DNA from: Heterocephalus glaber
Lineage: Eukaryota > Chordata > Mammalia > Rodentia > Bathyergidae
NCBI RefSeq assembly: GCF_000247695.1
Contig: NW_004624781.1
Coordinates: 5,957,785-6,021,784, forward strand
Reading direction: 5' to 3'
Length of the DNA stretch: 64,000 nucleotides
Each line of letters opens with the position of its first letter. Position 1 is the first letter of the stretch. Positions 33,556 to 44,393 of the stretch are shown piece by piece. The position numbers and the translations under genes were made by a program. Below the pieces are notes generated by a model, which did no database searches, had not been told where the DNA came from, and saw nothing but the letters and a program-made list of their open reading frames with translations.

Positions 33556-33924
33556 AGCCACGCACCAGGCCAGCGGGAGCCCTCTGTCCCACCGGGTCCC
33601 AGGCCACCGAGCAGAGCTTCCACCCTGGCTGCGGCTGGGGTGTCAGGTGGATGGCCTGGTCCGAGGTGCACAGGAGGGCCACCCTTGGCAGGGGGCCATC
33701 ACATCCTCTACTTCCTAGGAAAAGTAAGCACCTATTGTTTTATTTACTTGATAATGCACGCTCAGCACCTATCAAATGCCAAGGCGCTGAAGCCTTGGAA
33801 CCTTGGAAGCCAAAATCCCGTGGAGCTCTCTGGTTTAAGCGTTCACCGTGGGCTAGGGACCTCCTGGACCTGTGGGTTCCAGAGCAGGGGACACTTAGAG
33901 GAGGGTTTGGAAGTCAGGTTTGTG

Positions 33925-34054
33925 ACACTCCTTTTAATTCACATGGTGAACCTTAATCCCCAAGGTCATGGTGAGAGGAGGAGCTTTGGGAGGTGCTTAG
34001 GTTGCCACCGTGAAGCTCTCAGAACTAGGATTTGTGCTCCTATAAGAGATCAGA
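33925..34054 (+). mobile_element. MaLR-like LTR fragment
   Basis: 'tcacatggtgaaccttaatc', 'cccaaggtcatggtgagagg', 'tttgggaggtgcttaggttg', 'gtgctcctataagaga' match the 5' part of MST/MLT-type LTRs. Truncated by the ID insertion that follows. Confidence 0.7.
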
Positions 34055-34133
34055 GGGACTGGGGACTTAGCTCAGTGGCACTTCGCCTGCTTCGAACGTG
34101 GAAGGTCCTGAGTTAGATCCCCAGTATTCGGTG
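34055..34133 (+). mobile_element. ID-like tRNA SINE
   Basis: 'gggactggggacttagctca' to 'gagttagatccccagta'. Inserted in or at the end of the LTR fragment. Confidence 0.85.
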
Positions 34134-34135
34134 GG

Positions 34136-34277
34136 GGGTACATGGCGCTGGACACCTGTTATCTCAGCACTCAGGAGGCTGAGGCAGGAGGATCTCCTCC
34201 AGTGTGAGGCCAGCCAGGCCCATAGCAAGACCCTGCCTCAAACAAACAAACCAACAAACCAACCAACAAACAAAAAA
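34136..34277 (+). mobile_element. B1 SINE
   Basis: 'acatggcgctggacacctgt' to 'gcaagaccctgcctcaaac', then an (AAAC/AACC)n tail of about 45 bp. Confidence 0.88.
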
Positions 34278-34279
34278 GG

Positions 34280-35095
34280 CCAGGACAGACCCCTGCCCCT
34301 CTGACAAGTCCAGCCATCGAGAGAAGACAGCTGTCTTCGAGGAAGCAGCTGGCGCAGTCGCTGAGTCTGCCTGCACCTTGACCTTGGACTTCCAGCGCTG
34401 CTCTCCAGTCTCTCCTGTGACCACTTTTAGCAAAACAGAAAGATGGGGACCAGTTCACAGCAGACTGCACAGCTGGGGAGAGACCTACCGTAGGGCTTGC
34501 TGCTCCTGCCCGGCCTCCCCTCGCCCCACCTGGGCCCAGGCCCCTGCACTGCGACTGCCCCGTCTCTAACCCCTGAGAGCAGTGCCTCTGGGGCTGCAGA
34601 TTCAGAACCTGCAGCAGGGTTAATTTTCTGAAAGGAAAAAAGGCAGAAACCACATTGGGGCCTGAGCTGGGGCTCACTGGGAACTGGAGCTGCAGGAGTC
34701 CGGGTCAAGAGCGAGCAGAGTGAGAGGAGAGGAATCACAGGGCAGGCGGGCAGGCCGCTTCCAGGCTGGCGCTGGGAGCTGCACATTCCTGGCTGCGTGC
34801 TTCGAATACTTTCCGAAGTTTAGCTGGTGGAGGCTGGAGGGAGGGATCTGTCATTACCGACTGGGGTCTGCAAAACAGCTTGGCTGGCAGGGAGCTGGGA
34901 GATTGCAGGACACAGAAAACCTGACTCAAGAGGCAGCCACCCAGGCCGGCTGGGCAAGGTCTCCAGGGTGACTGCAGTGCCCAGGAAAGAGCAGTCCCCA
35001 AGTGTCCTTCAGGGCTGTGGACATTTGTTGAGCTCCTACCAAAGCTATCCTTGCATCCTACTGAGTATGTGATATGAACATCCACGAAAGCTGGC
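34280..35095. other. No gene recognised
   Basis: Unique sequence. A minus-strand frame of 168 codons (34171-34677) runs antisense through the SINE pair, so it is not a gene. Confidence 0.4.
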
Positions 35096-35102
35096 AGAAT
35101 AG

Positions 35103-35187
35103 CATTACATGCCCATCCTATAATCCCAGCACTCAGGAGGCTGAGGCAGGAGGATCACTGTGAGTTTCAGGCCAGCCTGGGCTACAG
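35103..35187 (+). mobile_element. B1 SINE, 3' truncated
   Basis: 'cctataatcccagcactcag' to 'ggccagcctgggctacag'. The terminal part is missing. Confidence 0.82.
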
Positions 35188-35574
35188 CCTCACCTCTCTG
35201 GGCCTCAGTGCCCTGATCCTCACTTCGAGGAGAGGATTAAAGATGACAGCCCAGGTCACACCTTCTTTTGGCAACACATGTGCTATGTCAGGAGGCCTTG
35301 AAGGACACAAGTAATCGTGTGTTTTCTCAAAGGAGGACTCCCAGGCCCCAGGCTGGCTGTGGAGTGGCGGCTGCCTTTCTCCTGGGGTTCAGGGCCCAGA
35401 CTCATACCTAGCCAGCTGGGGTGCCAGAGAGTCACTGTTCCTCCTCCCTGGCCAGGAGGGGACAGGAGAGGGAAATTCCTCCCCTCAGGCCACTCTGGCC
35501 ACACCCCAGTCCCAGCCTGGACTGCTAAAGGGAAAGAGAGGCCAAGCACCCTGGGTCCGGGGCTCAGCTAGTGG

Positions 35575-35640
35575 AGCCTCGATAATTACTATGGAAATTG
35601 CTTTAATAGCCTGGATCCCCCCAGACATATTTGGGGGCTT
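35575..35640. promoter_or_regulatory. Small putative regulatory patch
   Basis: 'gataattactatggaaattg' and 'ctttaatagcctgg' make a short AT-rich, repeat-free patch in GC-rich DNA. Confidence 0.22.
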
Positions 35641-35894
35641 GAGGCCTGCACCTGGGGAGGGAGGTGGGTCTCCGGTAGGGACAGGAACATTTCCTCCACC
35701 CAGGCCATTTAAGGTTTCCCCTGGGCAGAGGTGCAGGCCCAGGTGGGAGACTGGAGGGAAGGCCGACTCCACACCAAACCGATGTGGCCCGTGGGGTCCT
35801 GACTATGACAGCAAGGGACAGGGATGGAGTCCACCCTTGAAGGCCGGGACTGCAAAGGCCCTCAGGTGATCTCTGGCTCACACCTCGACCCTGG

Positions 35895-35975
35895 TGTGCA
35901 GGGAGAAAGCGAAGCCCAGGGTGGGCGAGTGACTTGCCCAGGGTCACACAGCAGGTGCTGGCCAAGCAGGTGCTA
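35895..35975 (-). mobile_element. MIR fragment
   Basis: 'gtgacttgcccagggtcaca' and 'cacagcaggtgctgg' match the antisense MIR core. Confidence 0.7.
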
Positions 35976-36305
35976 GAATCCCTGTCTTTCATCCCTAGCC
36001 TGGGACTCATGAATGGGGTACCGGTGAAACGTGCTGAACTTGGGCGTCGTACCTGGGGTATCACATAGATTTTCCCCAGTTCATAGAAAAAAACCAAAGA
36101 GAAATATTTCCCTGATTTCAAGACCTGAGTGTAATTTTTAAAGGTACACTATGTACAGACATGCTATGAAGTCGTACTTTCTTCCATAAATGAGTTCTTT
36201 TTGTACCATGGAATTAAGCACATCAAGTGTCATAGTGTTCTACAAAGGACACCATGATTTTAAGACTCTCTGCCCTGGGAGAGACCCTGAGCCCTAAGCA
36301 CTTTT

Positions 36306-36392
36306 TTTTTTTTTTTTTTGGTACCAGGGATTGAACTTGGGTCCTTGTGCTTGTGCAGCAGGCAGCGAAACCACTGAGCTAAATCCCTGGCT
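36306..36392 (-). mobile_element. ID-like tRNA SINE
   Basis: T-tract of about 19, 'ggtaccagggattgaacttg', 'ccactgagctaaatccctgg'. Target duplication ctaagcacttt at 36294-36304 and 36393-36403. Confidence 0.95.
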
Positions 36393-36413
36393 CTAAGCAC
36401 TTTCTTAAAAAAA

Positions 36414-36536
36414 TTTTTGAGATGGTGATCTCACTATATTCCCCAGGCTGGCCTTGTACTCTTGGGTTCCAAGGGATCCTCCTCCCTCAGCCTCCTAAGT
36501 GTAAGTGTTACAATTGTGCACTGCTACGCCCGGCTC
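36414..36536 (-). mobile_element. B1 SINE
   Basis: Antisense, diverged: 'gagatggtgatctcactata', 'caggctggccttgtactctt', 'gcactgctacgcccggctct'. Confidence 0.85.
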
Positions 36537-36949
36537 TCTAAGCATTTATTCTATCAATTTCCAGACAGGAGAGAAGTAACCAACACAAAGAGACTTGTGT
36601 GAGGGCTTAAGAGTGAGTATGCTGAGAGGGAGGGAGGGTCCTCCTGCTCTTTCCGGGCCTGTGGGGAGGACCACAGTCACCCACTGTTCTGCACAGCCTC
36701 ATATGATGCCCCAGCCTGACTTTAGCTTGGCTTCTAGGGGCAGATCCACCTCAGCTCATGATGGGAGAAGGCAATGAAATTCACTGCAGGGAGAAAACCC
36801 CCTTTAGTTGAAAATGCACTTCATAGCCATGCGAGATGGCACACGCCTGTAATTCCAGCACTCTGGAAGGCTGATGTAGGAGGGTTGAAAGCTGGAGCTT
36901 AGGCCAGGAAATTTAAGGACCTAGTGAGATTCTATGTCAAAAATTCACA

Positions 36950-37029
36950 GGGCCAGGATTTAGCTCAGTGGTTCCGGTGCCTACCTTGCAAGCGCAAGGT
37001 CCTGAGATCGATCCCTGGTACCAAAAAAA
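36950..37029 (+). mobile_element. ID-like tRNA SINE, nested copy 1
   Basis: 'gggccaggatttagctcagt' to 'gagatcgatccctggtacc' and A-tail. Flanked by aaattcacag and aatttcacag. Confidence 0.9.
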
Positions 37030-37045
37030 AATTTCACAGAAGGAG

Positions 37046-37127
37046 GGGCCAGGGCTTTACCTCAGTGGCACGGAGCCTGCCCCTGGAGCTCAAGGTCCTG
37101 AGTTCGATCCCTGGTACCGAAAAAAAA
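37046..37127 (+). mobile_element. ID-like tRNA SINE, nested copy 2
   Basis: 'gggccagggctttacctcag' to 'gttcgatccctggtacc' and A-tail. Flanked by aatttcacag and aaattcacaa. The central part ('ggcacggagcctgcccctgg') differs from copy 1, so it is not a tandem duplicate of it. Confidence 0.88.
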
Positions 37128-37204
37128 AAATTCACAAAAGGGCTGGGGATGTAGCTGGCTGAGAAGGCTATGGGTTTCATCCCCAGAGCTGGGAAAAAAG
37201 GGGT

Positions 37205-37870
37205 TGGGGAAGGAAATGCCCTGCTGAATCATCTCGCATACCTTAGCTCAGGACATATGCCTGGGGCTCCCTGAAGTGACAGCAAGTCCATCCCCTTGGA
37301 GGAAGGTCCTGGGTGTGAGGCCCTCTCATGGAAACAGCCACTCTGTTTGCAGAGTCACCCGCTCAGGGACTCCCCAGTTCAACCACAAAGCAAGGGCTCC
37401 CGGCCTGACCCCATCCAGGGGCCTGGGACACAGCCAGGTACCTCAGCAGGGGTCATGGCCAGGGGGCTGAGCTTTGGCCTCAGTACGGCATGCTGGGGAC
37501 TGGGCTGGGAATAGGGTGCTCAGGGTTTCTGCCGGCTGTGAGGCCCCAGTGACTCACTGTGGCCTTGGTTTCCTCCTCCACAAATGCTTAAAGATGGAGC
37601 GGCTGATGTTCCCGACCAGTGGTGTCCATGGAGGGAGACCAGGCAAGCAGGCAGTGAGTCCCCTCACAGAGCCCTCTCCGGGTGCCCAGGGCTCCTGGGC
37701 TGTGCTTTCCCACACTGTCAGAAACTGAGGCACAGCCCTTTGTCACTTACTCAAAGTCACCACTGTCCCACAGCTGGAAGGGGCAGTGCCAGGCAGGGTT
37801 GGGAAGTCCAGCTCCAGAATCCATGCCTTGAAGCACCATAGTCTCCTAAAATCCACCAAAGAAAATAACT
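37205..37870. other. No gene recognised
   Basis: GC-rich unique DNA with a MIR-like scrap near 37720-37790 ('aaactgaggcacagcccttt'). Confidence 0.35.
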
Positions 37871-37875
37871 AGGAG

Positions 37876-37961
37876 GGCCGGGGATTTAGCTCAATGGTTC
37901 CGCTGCCTGCCTTGCAAGCCCAAGGACCCAAGTTTGATCCCCGGTACCAAAAATAATAATA
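37876..37961 (+). mobile_element. ID-like tRNA SINE
   Basis: 'ggccggggatttagctcaat' to 'tttgatccccggtacc', tail expanded as (AAT)n. Target duplication ataactagg / ataactggg. Confidence 0.92.
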
Positions 37962-38101
37962 ATAACTGGGAATTATGTGAGGTTTTATGTCAAAAGGTGT
38001 TCTTCACAGTGTGTCCACGATTGGAATTAACCAGGTATTCAGTAACAGGGAATAGTTTAGCAAATAGCAAAATAGCCCCTGGATGGTCCATTGTATAGCC
38101 A

Positions 38102-38108
<7 letters not shown>

Positions 38109-38135
<27 letters not shown>
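38109..38135. repeat. (TA)n microsatellite
   Basis: About 13 TA units next to the T-tail side of an antisense ID element. Confidence 0.95.
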
Positions 38136-38212
38136 TGGTACCAGCGATCGAATTCAGGACCTTGCATTTGTGAGGCAAGCACTGGAACCACTGAGCTAAA
38201 TCCCCGCCCCTC
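38136..38212 (-). mobile_element. ID-like tRNA SINE
   Basis: 'ggtaccagcgatcgaattca' to 'gctaaatccccgcccc'. The words aaaattata at 38104 and 38215 form the target duplication. Confidence 0.9.
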
Positions 38213-38264
38213 AAAAATTATATTTTTGAAGACATTTTCATAACTCAGAGAAATGTATTTGCAG

Positions 38265-38580
38265 TAATTGTGTCAACTTGATTGGTTCAGGAGCCACCTG
38301 GGGGATGAGTAAAGTACATTTCTGGTGTGCATGGGTGGGTCACAAAAGTGTGGCCTGGGGGACATATCTGGTCCCTGTCCCTTCCTCTCTGGCACTGTTC
38401 TCTCTTCTGCTTCCTGGGTGCCATGAGCTAAGCAGCTTTGCTCTGCCATGACCTTCTGCCGTGATGTTCTGCTTGGAAGCCAACTGACCATGGACTGAAT
38501 CCCCTGAACCGTGAGCCAAATTAAACCTCTCTTCCTTTGTGTTGGGTGTTTGTCCCAGTGATAGGAAAGCTGACTCAAGC
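38265..38580 (+). mobile_element. MaLR-like LTR
   Basis: 'tgtgtcaacttgattggttc', 'ctgcttcctgggtgccatga', 'gtgatgttctgcttggaagc', 'ccgtgagccaaattaaacct', 'ttgggtgtttgtcccagtga' follow a rodent MaLR-type solo LTR. The 3' part is the same type as 10506-10770. Confidence 0.65.
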
Positions 38581-38599
38581 ATGAATCATGGGAGATAAG

Positions 38600-40015
38600 T
38601 GAAGAAGAGGTATGATACACGCATGTGGGACCCTGGCCACTGGCACTCCATCTGTTTGCTGCTGGACAGCTTGGAGGGACACATGGCCTCTCTTCCTGGA
38701 GCCCACATTTACTTGTTGGTGCATCATTCTACACATGTCTTTGTACCTTTGAACACTGACATATTATGGAGTAGGACACAGACTGCACGTTGTCTTAAGG
38801 TCAGCACTTTCATGCTCATGGCGGCTCCGTGAGCTGGGCCCCAAGCTCAGTGCCAGCATCTTCTCCCTCCAGAGGCTGCTGGGTGGAAAGGTGGGAAATC
38901 TTCCTCAGGCACAGTTCAATCTCCCATTAACACAACTTCCTGTGGGGCCAGGGTCATCCTGGGGAATGAGCCTCTGGCCTCTCTTGGGCCCTGACATAGG
39001 GCAGGAGGAGCTCAGGAGCTGCTTACTTCACGACAGAGAAGGACAAACTTCCAGGTCAGTGCAGGAGCAAGAGACCTGGAGTCTGTTCCATCGCCCTGTC
39101 AGACAAGCCTCCATCCAGACACAGGCAGCTGGGACACTATTTAGCCCCCATCTGCCAGCAGGGACACAAACCCTTCGTCCCCTCCTCCTGCAGTCAGGCG
39201 GAACCTGGCATCTGCAGCAGGGTGGCCTCAGCAGGCACTAGGGTGAGGGTGACAGGGAGACGCGGTCCACGCTTCCTGCTCTGCAGAGGCTCCAATGTGC
39301 TGGGATGCCAGGCAGGGAAAAGTCCTGAGCAATGCAGAGCTCTGCAGCTGAGTCCCCAGTTCAAGTTCCAACTCATTCTGGGCGGCTCGAGCTTCAGCAG
39401 GAAGAGTCAGTAGAGTGCAAGGGGAAAGCTAGGGACGGCGGCCTGCGCCTCGCCCCTGGGATCCTGGCAGGTGACAACAGCCGCAGCCAGACATCTGCCA
39501 CCTCTGACTCCCTGCCTGCTGTCCCCACAGCCCGCACAGGAAGCGCCAGGCCCAATCTGCTCCCAGCCTCCAACTCCGAAGTTAGTAATCGTGTAAGTTA
39601 GCAGACAAATCAGGTGCCTCTAGTAGTGAAAGAAGGTACTGAGAATAATATTCATTATAGAACTTAAAAATCCATTTATATGTACAATGGCCAGTTTGGT
39701 GTTTATAGATCTGGAAAATATTTCTATTCAAGAGCTATCTTCAAAGGTGGAAATGTTTAAATTAACTATCTCAGGTATTTTTAATTTTTTTCAGCACATG
39801 TTCACAGTACAGAATGATTACATCCATGTGGGGAGCTGGTACATGGACACAGCACATCTTCATTTTTATCTCCTCCTGCCCTCCCTGCATCTCTTGGTCT
39901 CCTGCTCATTTGCAAAGGATCTATCTCCATTTCCTATTATCTATCTCTTATTTTCCTCTTTGTTTATACGTTGTTCAAAAGTAAAATTGTTTCTAAAAAA
40001 TAGCATATCTCCCTA
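38600..40015. other. No gene recognised
   Basis: GC-rich unique DNA to about 39600, then AT-rich text to 40015 that is probably old transposon debris. No supported exon. Confidence 0.35.
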
Positions 40016-40019
40016 AGAC

Positions 40020-41060
40020 AAATATTGTTAAAAGAATAAAATGAAAAGCCACTGACTAGGAAAAAAATACTCGCAAAACTGTTACACACCTGATAAAGAG
40101 CTTAGATTTAAAACATGCAGAGACACTTAAAACCCAGCCATAAGACAAAAACCAGAGCTCTCACATGGTGATGTGAAACAGCACAGTGCTTTGGAAGACA
40201 GGGACTGTCATGTATGACCAGCATTCATGCTCCTGGGCATTTGCCCTGCTGATTTAAAAACTATTACATCGGGCTGGGGATTTAGCTCAGTGATTTCGCT
40301 GCCTGCTGCGCAAGCACAAGGACCCAAGTTCGATCCCTGGTACCAAGTAAATAAATAAATACAAACAAACTATTAGAAACCTGCACATGCATTTTTACAG
40401 CAGCTTCATCCATCACCATCAAAAACCAGAAGCAACCATGATGGTCTTCAACAGGTTCATGGACAAACAAACTGGTGCATCCATGGAGTTCTAAATGCAT
40501 ATTGCCAAGTGAAGGAAGCCAGTCTGAAAAGTCTGAAGTCTGGAGCCATTTGCAGGACATTTGGAGAAAGAACAAACTGGTATGAATCCAAAGGAACTGA
40601 GGTCAGAATAACAGGGACATCCGAATACCCAAGCTCCTTGCAGCACTATTCACCACAGCCAAAAAAATGGAAACCACTCAAGTGTTCCCTGACCAATGAA
40701 TGAACAGAGAAAATGCGGCATCTGTACCCGATGGAATACTATGCAGCCATAAAAGGAACAAAATCCTGTCACTTGCAGCAAAATGGATGGAACTGGAGAC
40801 CACCGTGTTCAGTGAAATAAGCCAGCCACAGAAAGACGAGTGCCAAGCGATCTCAGTCAGATGTGAAGTCCAACAAAGCTGACCTCAGAGAGGCTGACAG
40901 TAGGCTGGTGGGGACGGGAGGCTGGGGGCGGGGGGAGATGGGGGAGGCTGATGGGGGGCGGTGCTAAGTTACAAGGGGGGAGCAAGGCGCCCTGCTGCAG
41001 TACGGCAGAGCAGGGTGACTACAGATAACAACACTGCCCTTTGCCTTCCAGAACCTATGG
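40020..41060 (+). mobile_element. L1 3' ends, two pieces
   Basis: 40020-40610 is a worn ORF2 segment ('cctgataaagagcttagatt', 'ggtgatgtgaaacagc') interrupted by an ID element. 40620-40885 is better preserved ORF2 C-terminus, with 'gatggaatactatgcagcca' and 'aaaatggatggaactggaga'. A G-rich 3' UTR follows at about 40890-41060. The frame is broken. The two parts differ in age, so they may be separate insertions. Confidence 0.75.
40268..40366 (+). mobile_element. ID-like tRNA SINE
   Basis: 'gggctggggatttagctcag' to 'gttcgatccctggtacc', tail (AAAT)n. Target duplication aaactatta at 40258 and 40367. Confidence 0.95.
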
Positions 41061-41070
41061 GAAAGGATTT

Positions 41071-41238
41071 TGGCCGGAGGTGGCACCCGTAATCCCAGCC
41101 CTCTTGGAGGATGAAGCAGGAGGATCACAAGTTCGAGCTCAGTCTGGACTACTCAGTGACTTAGCAAGACCCTGTCTCAAAATAAAAAAGGACTGGGTAG
41201 GGAGCTAAATGTGAAGGCCTTGGTGCTCAAAAAACACA
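41071..41238 (+). mobile_element. B1-dID dimeric SINE
   Basis: B1 half 'ggccggaggtggcacccgta' to 'gcaagaccctgtctc', then a worn tRNA half ('ggactgggtagggagctaaa'). Confidence 0.75.
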
Positions 41239-41239
41239 A

Positions 41240-41316
41240 AGGGCAGGGGATGTAGCTCAACGGCGCCGCCTGCCTTGCAAGCGCAAGGTCCCGAGTTGGA
41301 TCCCCTGAACCAAAGG
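41240..41316 (+). mobile_element. ID-like tRNA SINE
   Basis: 'gggcaggggatgtagctcaa' to 'gttggatcccctgaacc'. Placed directly after the dimer. Confidence 0.85.
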
Positions 41317-41366
41317 ATAAGGAAAAAGTTTTGAAGTTTTTATCCTAAACAAATGCTAAATGTTTA

Positions 41367-42601
41367 GCTGGGTGCGGTGGCACATGCCTGTAATCCTAGC
41401 TCTTGGGAGGCTGAGGTAGGAGAATCGCCTTGAGTTCAAGGTCAGCCTAAACTACTAGTGAGATCCTGTCTCAAAAAAACCAAAATAACAAAGAATCAAT
41501 AACTGGGACCTCATCTTACTAAAAAGCTTCTGCACTGCAAGAGAAACCACCAACAGAGTGAAAAGACAACCCACAATGTGGGAAAATTTTTTACCAGCTG
41601 TTCCTCAGACAAAGGTCTACATAGTATCTAGAATCTATAAAGAACTTAAAAAATCAGACCCCAGATTTAAAGACTCAGTTCAAAAATGGGCATCTGAAAT
41701 GAACAGACATTTCTCAAAGAAGTAGAAACAGCAAATAAACATATGAAAAAAATGTTCAACATCACTGGCCATTGGAGAGATGCAGATGAAAACAAGGCTG
41801 AGATTCCACCTCACTCCAGAAAGAATGGCTGCTATCAAGAAATCAACCAATAACAAATCCTGGTGGGGTTGTGGGGGAAAACGGAACCCTGCTCCTCTGC
41901 TGGTGGGAGTGCAGACTGGTGCAACCACTGTGGAAATCACTATGGAGATACCTCAAAGAACTAGGACTAGAGGTCCCATTTGACTCACCTATTCCCTTGC
42001 TGGGTATCTTCCCAAAAGAATTAAAAGAATCATACCACAGTGATATATGTGCACTCATGTTTAAAGCGGCACAGTTTGTCATAGCTAAAGCTTGGAAACA
42101 GCCCAAGTGCCCATCAACTGGTGACTGGATAAAGAAGATGTGAGTTTTTAAATAAAATGGAGTACTACTCAGCCATAAAGAATGAGAAACTAGAGACATT
42201 TATTTCTAGCTAAATGGGTGCACACTGAGGCCATACTCTTAAGTGAAATAAATAGGACATACATGTGTACTGAATAGTTTCTCTGGTGTGAGAAACTGAA
42301 AGTGTAAATAAGGATCAAAATGTAGAATAGATAATGTGAAATAGGAAGATAAGGCCCAAAGGGGAAGGGGAAGTGGGGGGGCGGAGGGGTAGGCAAGGGA
42401 AAGGAATAAATATGAGAAAAGGAAAAAAGGAAACAAAGTCTTTGTAAATACCAAGGGGTGGAGGGGTAGAAGGGAGGGCAGGGGAATGGGGAAAAAAATA
42501 AGAACCAAGATACATCATGTAAACAAATTCCCAATAATGAATGTCATCATATTATATACCTAAAATGCACCAATAAACTTAATGAATAAAAAAATAAAAT
42601 A
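41367..42601 (+). mobile_element. Chimeric B1-L1 insertion
   Basis: A B1 monomer (41367-41482) is followed without a gap by an L1 3' end in the same orientation (41485-42601). The L1 part has the ORF2 C-terminus, 'gtactactcagccataaaga', a purine-rich 3' UTR and an A-rich tail with AATAAA. One target-site duplication of 16 bp (aaatgctaaatgttta at 41351-41366, aaatgataaatgttta at 42602-42617) brackets both. The B1 has no duplication of its own between it and the L1, so a single insertion event is likely. The ORF2 frame has stops. Confidence 0.75.
42340..42500 (+). repeat. Purine-rich L1 3' UTR tract
   Basis: G/A-rich strand with many runs of three to seven G. Could form G-quadruplexes. Confidence 0.8.
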
Positions 42602-42619
42602 AAATGATAAATGTTTAAA

Positions 42620-43020
42620 GAAATATATGCTGAGCCTGCTGTAAACATTACATAATGCAAATATGTATTGAAATAAAACATGATACCCCATTAATATGCA
42701 CAATTTTTGTTTTATATATCAGTTAAAAATAAATTTAATTAAATTTAAAATATGTATTATAAACACAAATTTTATATAACATAGAAAATATAAATGAAAT
42801 TTATATATAAAAATATAAAACTACAGAGACGGGTTTCCAGAGGTTGCAGAAGAGGTGGGCTCAATGACTGAGCACCCGGGAAGGACTGCTAAGGATAGTC
42901 AAACGTTTCCGTAAATATTGGAATGGCGACACAGGACACCACACACTTGTCACAACCCACAGCACAAAGAGTAACTCTCAATGTATATGGAGTGGGAGGT
43001 CACAGATAAGCAGGGGGTAC
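42620..43020. other. AT-rich sequence, no gene recognised
   Basis: Very AT-rich at 42640-42820, probably older transposon debris. Confidence 0.35.
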
Positions 43021-43023
43021 GTG

Positions 43024-43202
43024 GGCAAGGTGCTGCATGGTTGTAATCCCAGCACTCTGGAAGGCTGAGGCAGGAGGGTTTCAAGTTAGAGCCCAGCCTG
43101 GGCAACTTAGTGAGATTCTGTCTCAAAATAAAACAATTTTAAAGACGGCTGGGGATGCAGCTCAGTGTGGAAGTCTGGGTTCAATCCTCAGTACCACACA
43201 AG
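43024..43202 (+). mobile_element. B1-dID dimeric SINE
   Basis: B1 half 'ggttgtaatcccagcactct' to 'gagattctgtctcaaaat', A-rich linker, tRNA half 'ggctggggatgcagctcagt' to 'ggttcaatcctcagtacc'. Confidence 0.88.
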
Positions 43203-43204
43203 GG

Positions 43205-43960
43205 GCTGGGGAAGGAGCTGGAATGATCAGCATGGTATCGGGTTAGCCTGGGACACTTCGGGATGGACTTATGTAGCTGTGGATGGTTACATGATAAAGA
43301 AGTACTGAACTGCAATCCAAAGCAGATGATTGGCCCTGAGCTCATGGCGCTCTAAATGAATGATTGAGTGAATGAATGAATGAGGGGGAAGAGACAAATC
43401 TTAAGCACAGAACAGATAATTAATTCATGACGCAGCTCCATCAGCCAGGACAGGCCCCTAACTCTCCGCTCCTTAGGCAGCTTCCTTCCAGAGTGTGTCA
43501 CAGGAAGGGGACAGAACTGTTGCCATGGTGACATGCCTCAGCCAGGTGAGCAGGCCACACTGATACCGATGTAGTCCTAAGCCCTTCCTCCCACAGCCCC
43601 GCAGCCCAGTGCAGCCATGGAGAAGCAGCAGGCCCAGCACACAGGGTCATCAGGAACCGGGGCAGGCGGAGAAGCTGTCGGAGCGGAGAGAGGTCTCAGG
43701 GACATGAGGACTGAATGTGACAGGGTGTCCTGACAGGATTAGAGAGCAGGAGAAAAATAACCCTAGGAAAGAATTCAGGAAATTCAAATACGGTGAGGGC
43801 TTTGGTTAACAAGGACTGATGGAGGCTGCTCCTCTGCTAATGGGAGATGCACCATCTAGGGAGCTGGACTACGGAAACTCCTGTGCTATCCTCTCTCTTC
43901 ACAAGATTTCTGTCAACACAAAGCTATGCTAAAATTAAAATCTTATTTTAAAAAATAACT
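43205..43960. other. No gene recognised
   Basis: Unique, with a short (TGAA)n run near 43355-43385. Nothing else supportable. Confidence 0.35.
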
Positions 43961-43963
43961 GTA

Positions 43964-44321
43964 CAGTGGACCCTTGAGTTACGACCAGCCTGACATATGA
44001 ACTACTTGGGTTAGGAACAGAATTTTAGTTTTAACTTACAAACAAAGTATTGAGTTACAACCTGAATGCCAGCCACTTGTGCTTCCAGATGGTCTCAGAT
44101 ACAGATTTAACCTTTAAAGAGTTCTGGGAGGAACAGTACAACATCCTTCCTGTGTCAGGTTAATTGAGAAATCCTGAGCCAGTGTCTCTCTAAGGACATA
44201 GATCTGCCTGTATACAAGAGAGAGACTTTGAAGGCTGTATAGGAACCTGAGCTTTCAATTGACCAACTGAGTTACCACCAGCCCTCAGGAATGAATTGAG
44301 TTAGTAAGTCAAGGGTCCATG
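43964..44321. mobile_element. TA-flanked inverted-repeat DNA element
   Basis: Left end 'cagtggacccttgagttacg'. The right end, read on the other strand, is 'catggacccttgacttac'. TA at 43962-43963 and 44322-44323. 358 bp, longer than the related copy at 30065, with the first 40 bp and the ends in common. Confidence 0.85.
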
Positions 44322-44393
44322 TACAAGTCTTCTGTTTTCCCAACTACAAAACTACAAAATACGAATTTGCCCAATTAAAAATCAAAGCGTTGA

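Larger units (their letters stand above)
36826..37200 (+). mobile_element. B1-dID dimer carrying two ID elements in its linker
   Basis: B1 half at 36826-36940 and the matching tRNA half (dID) at 37140-37200. Between them, in the A-rich linker, sit two full ID elements. The word aattcaca recurs at each junction (36942, 37030 as aatttcaca, 37130), showing that both inserted at the same linker site. Confidence 0.82.

Noticed and set aside
40700..40882. 60-codon frame reading into ORF2-like protein
   Set aside because: It is the C-terminal remnant of a dead L1, not a host gene.
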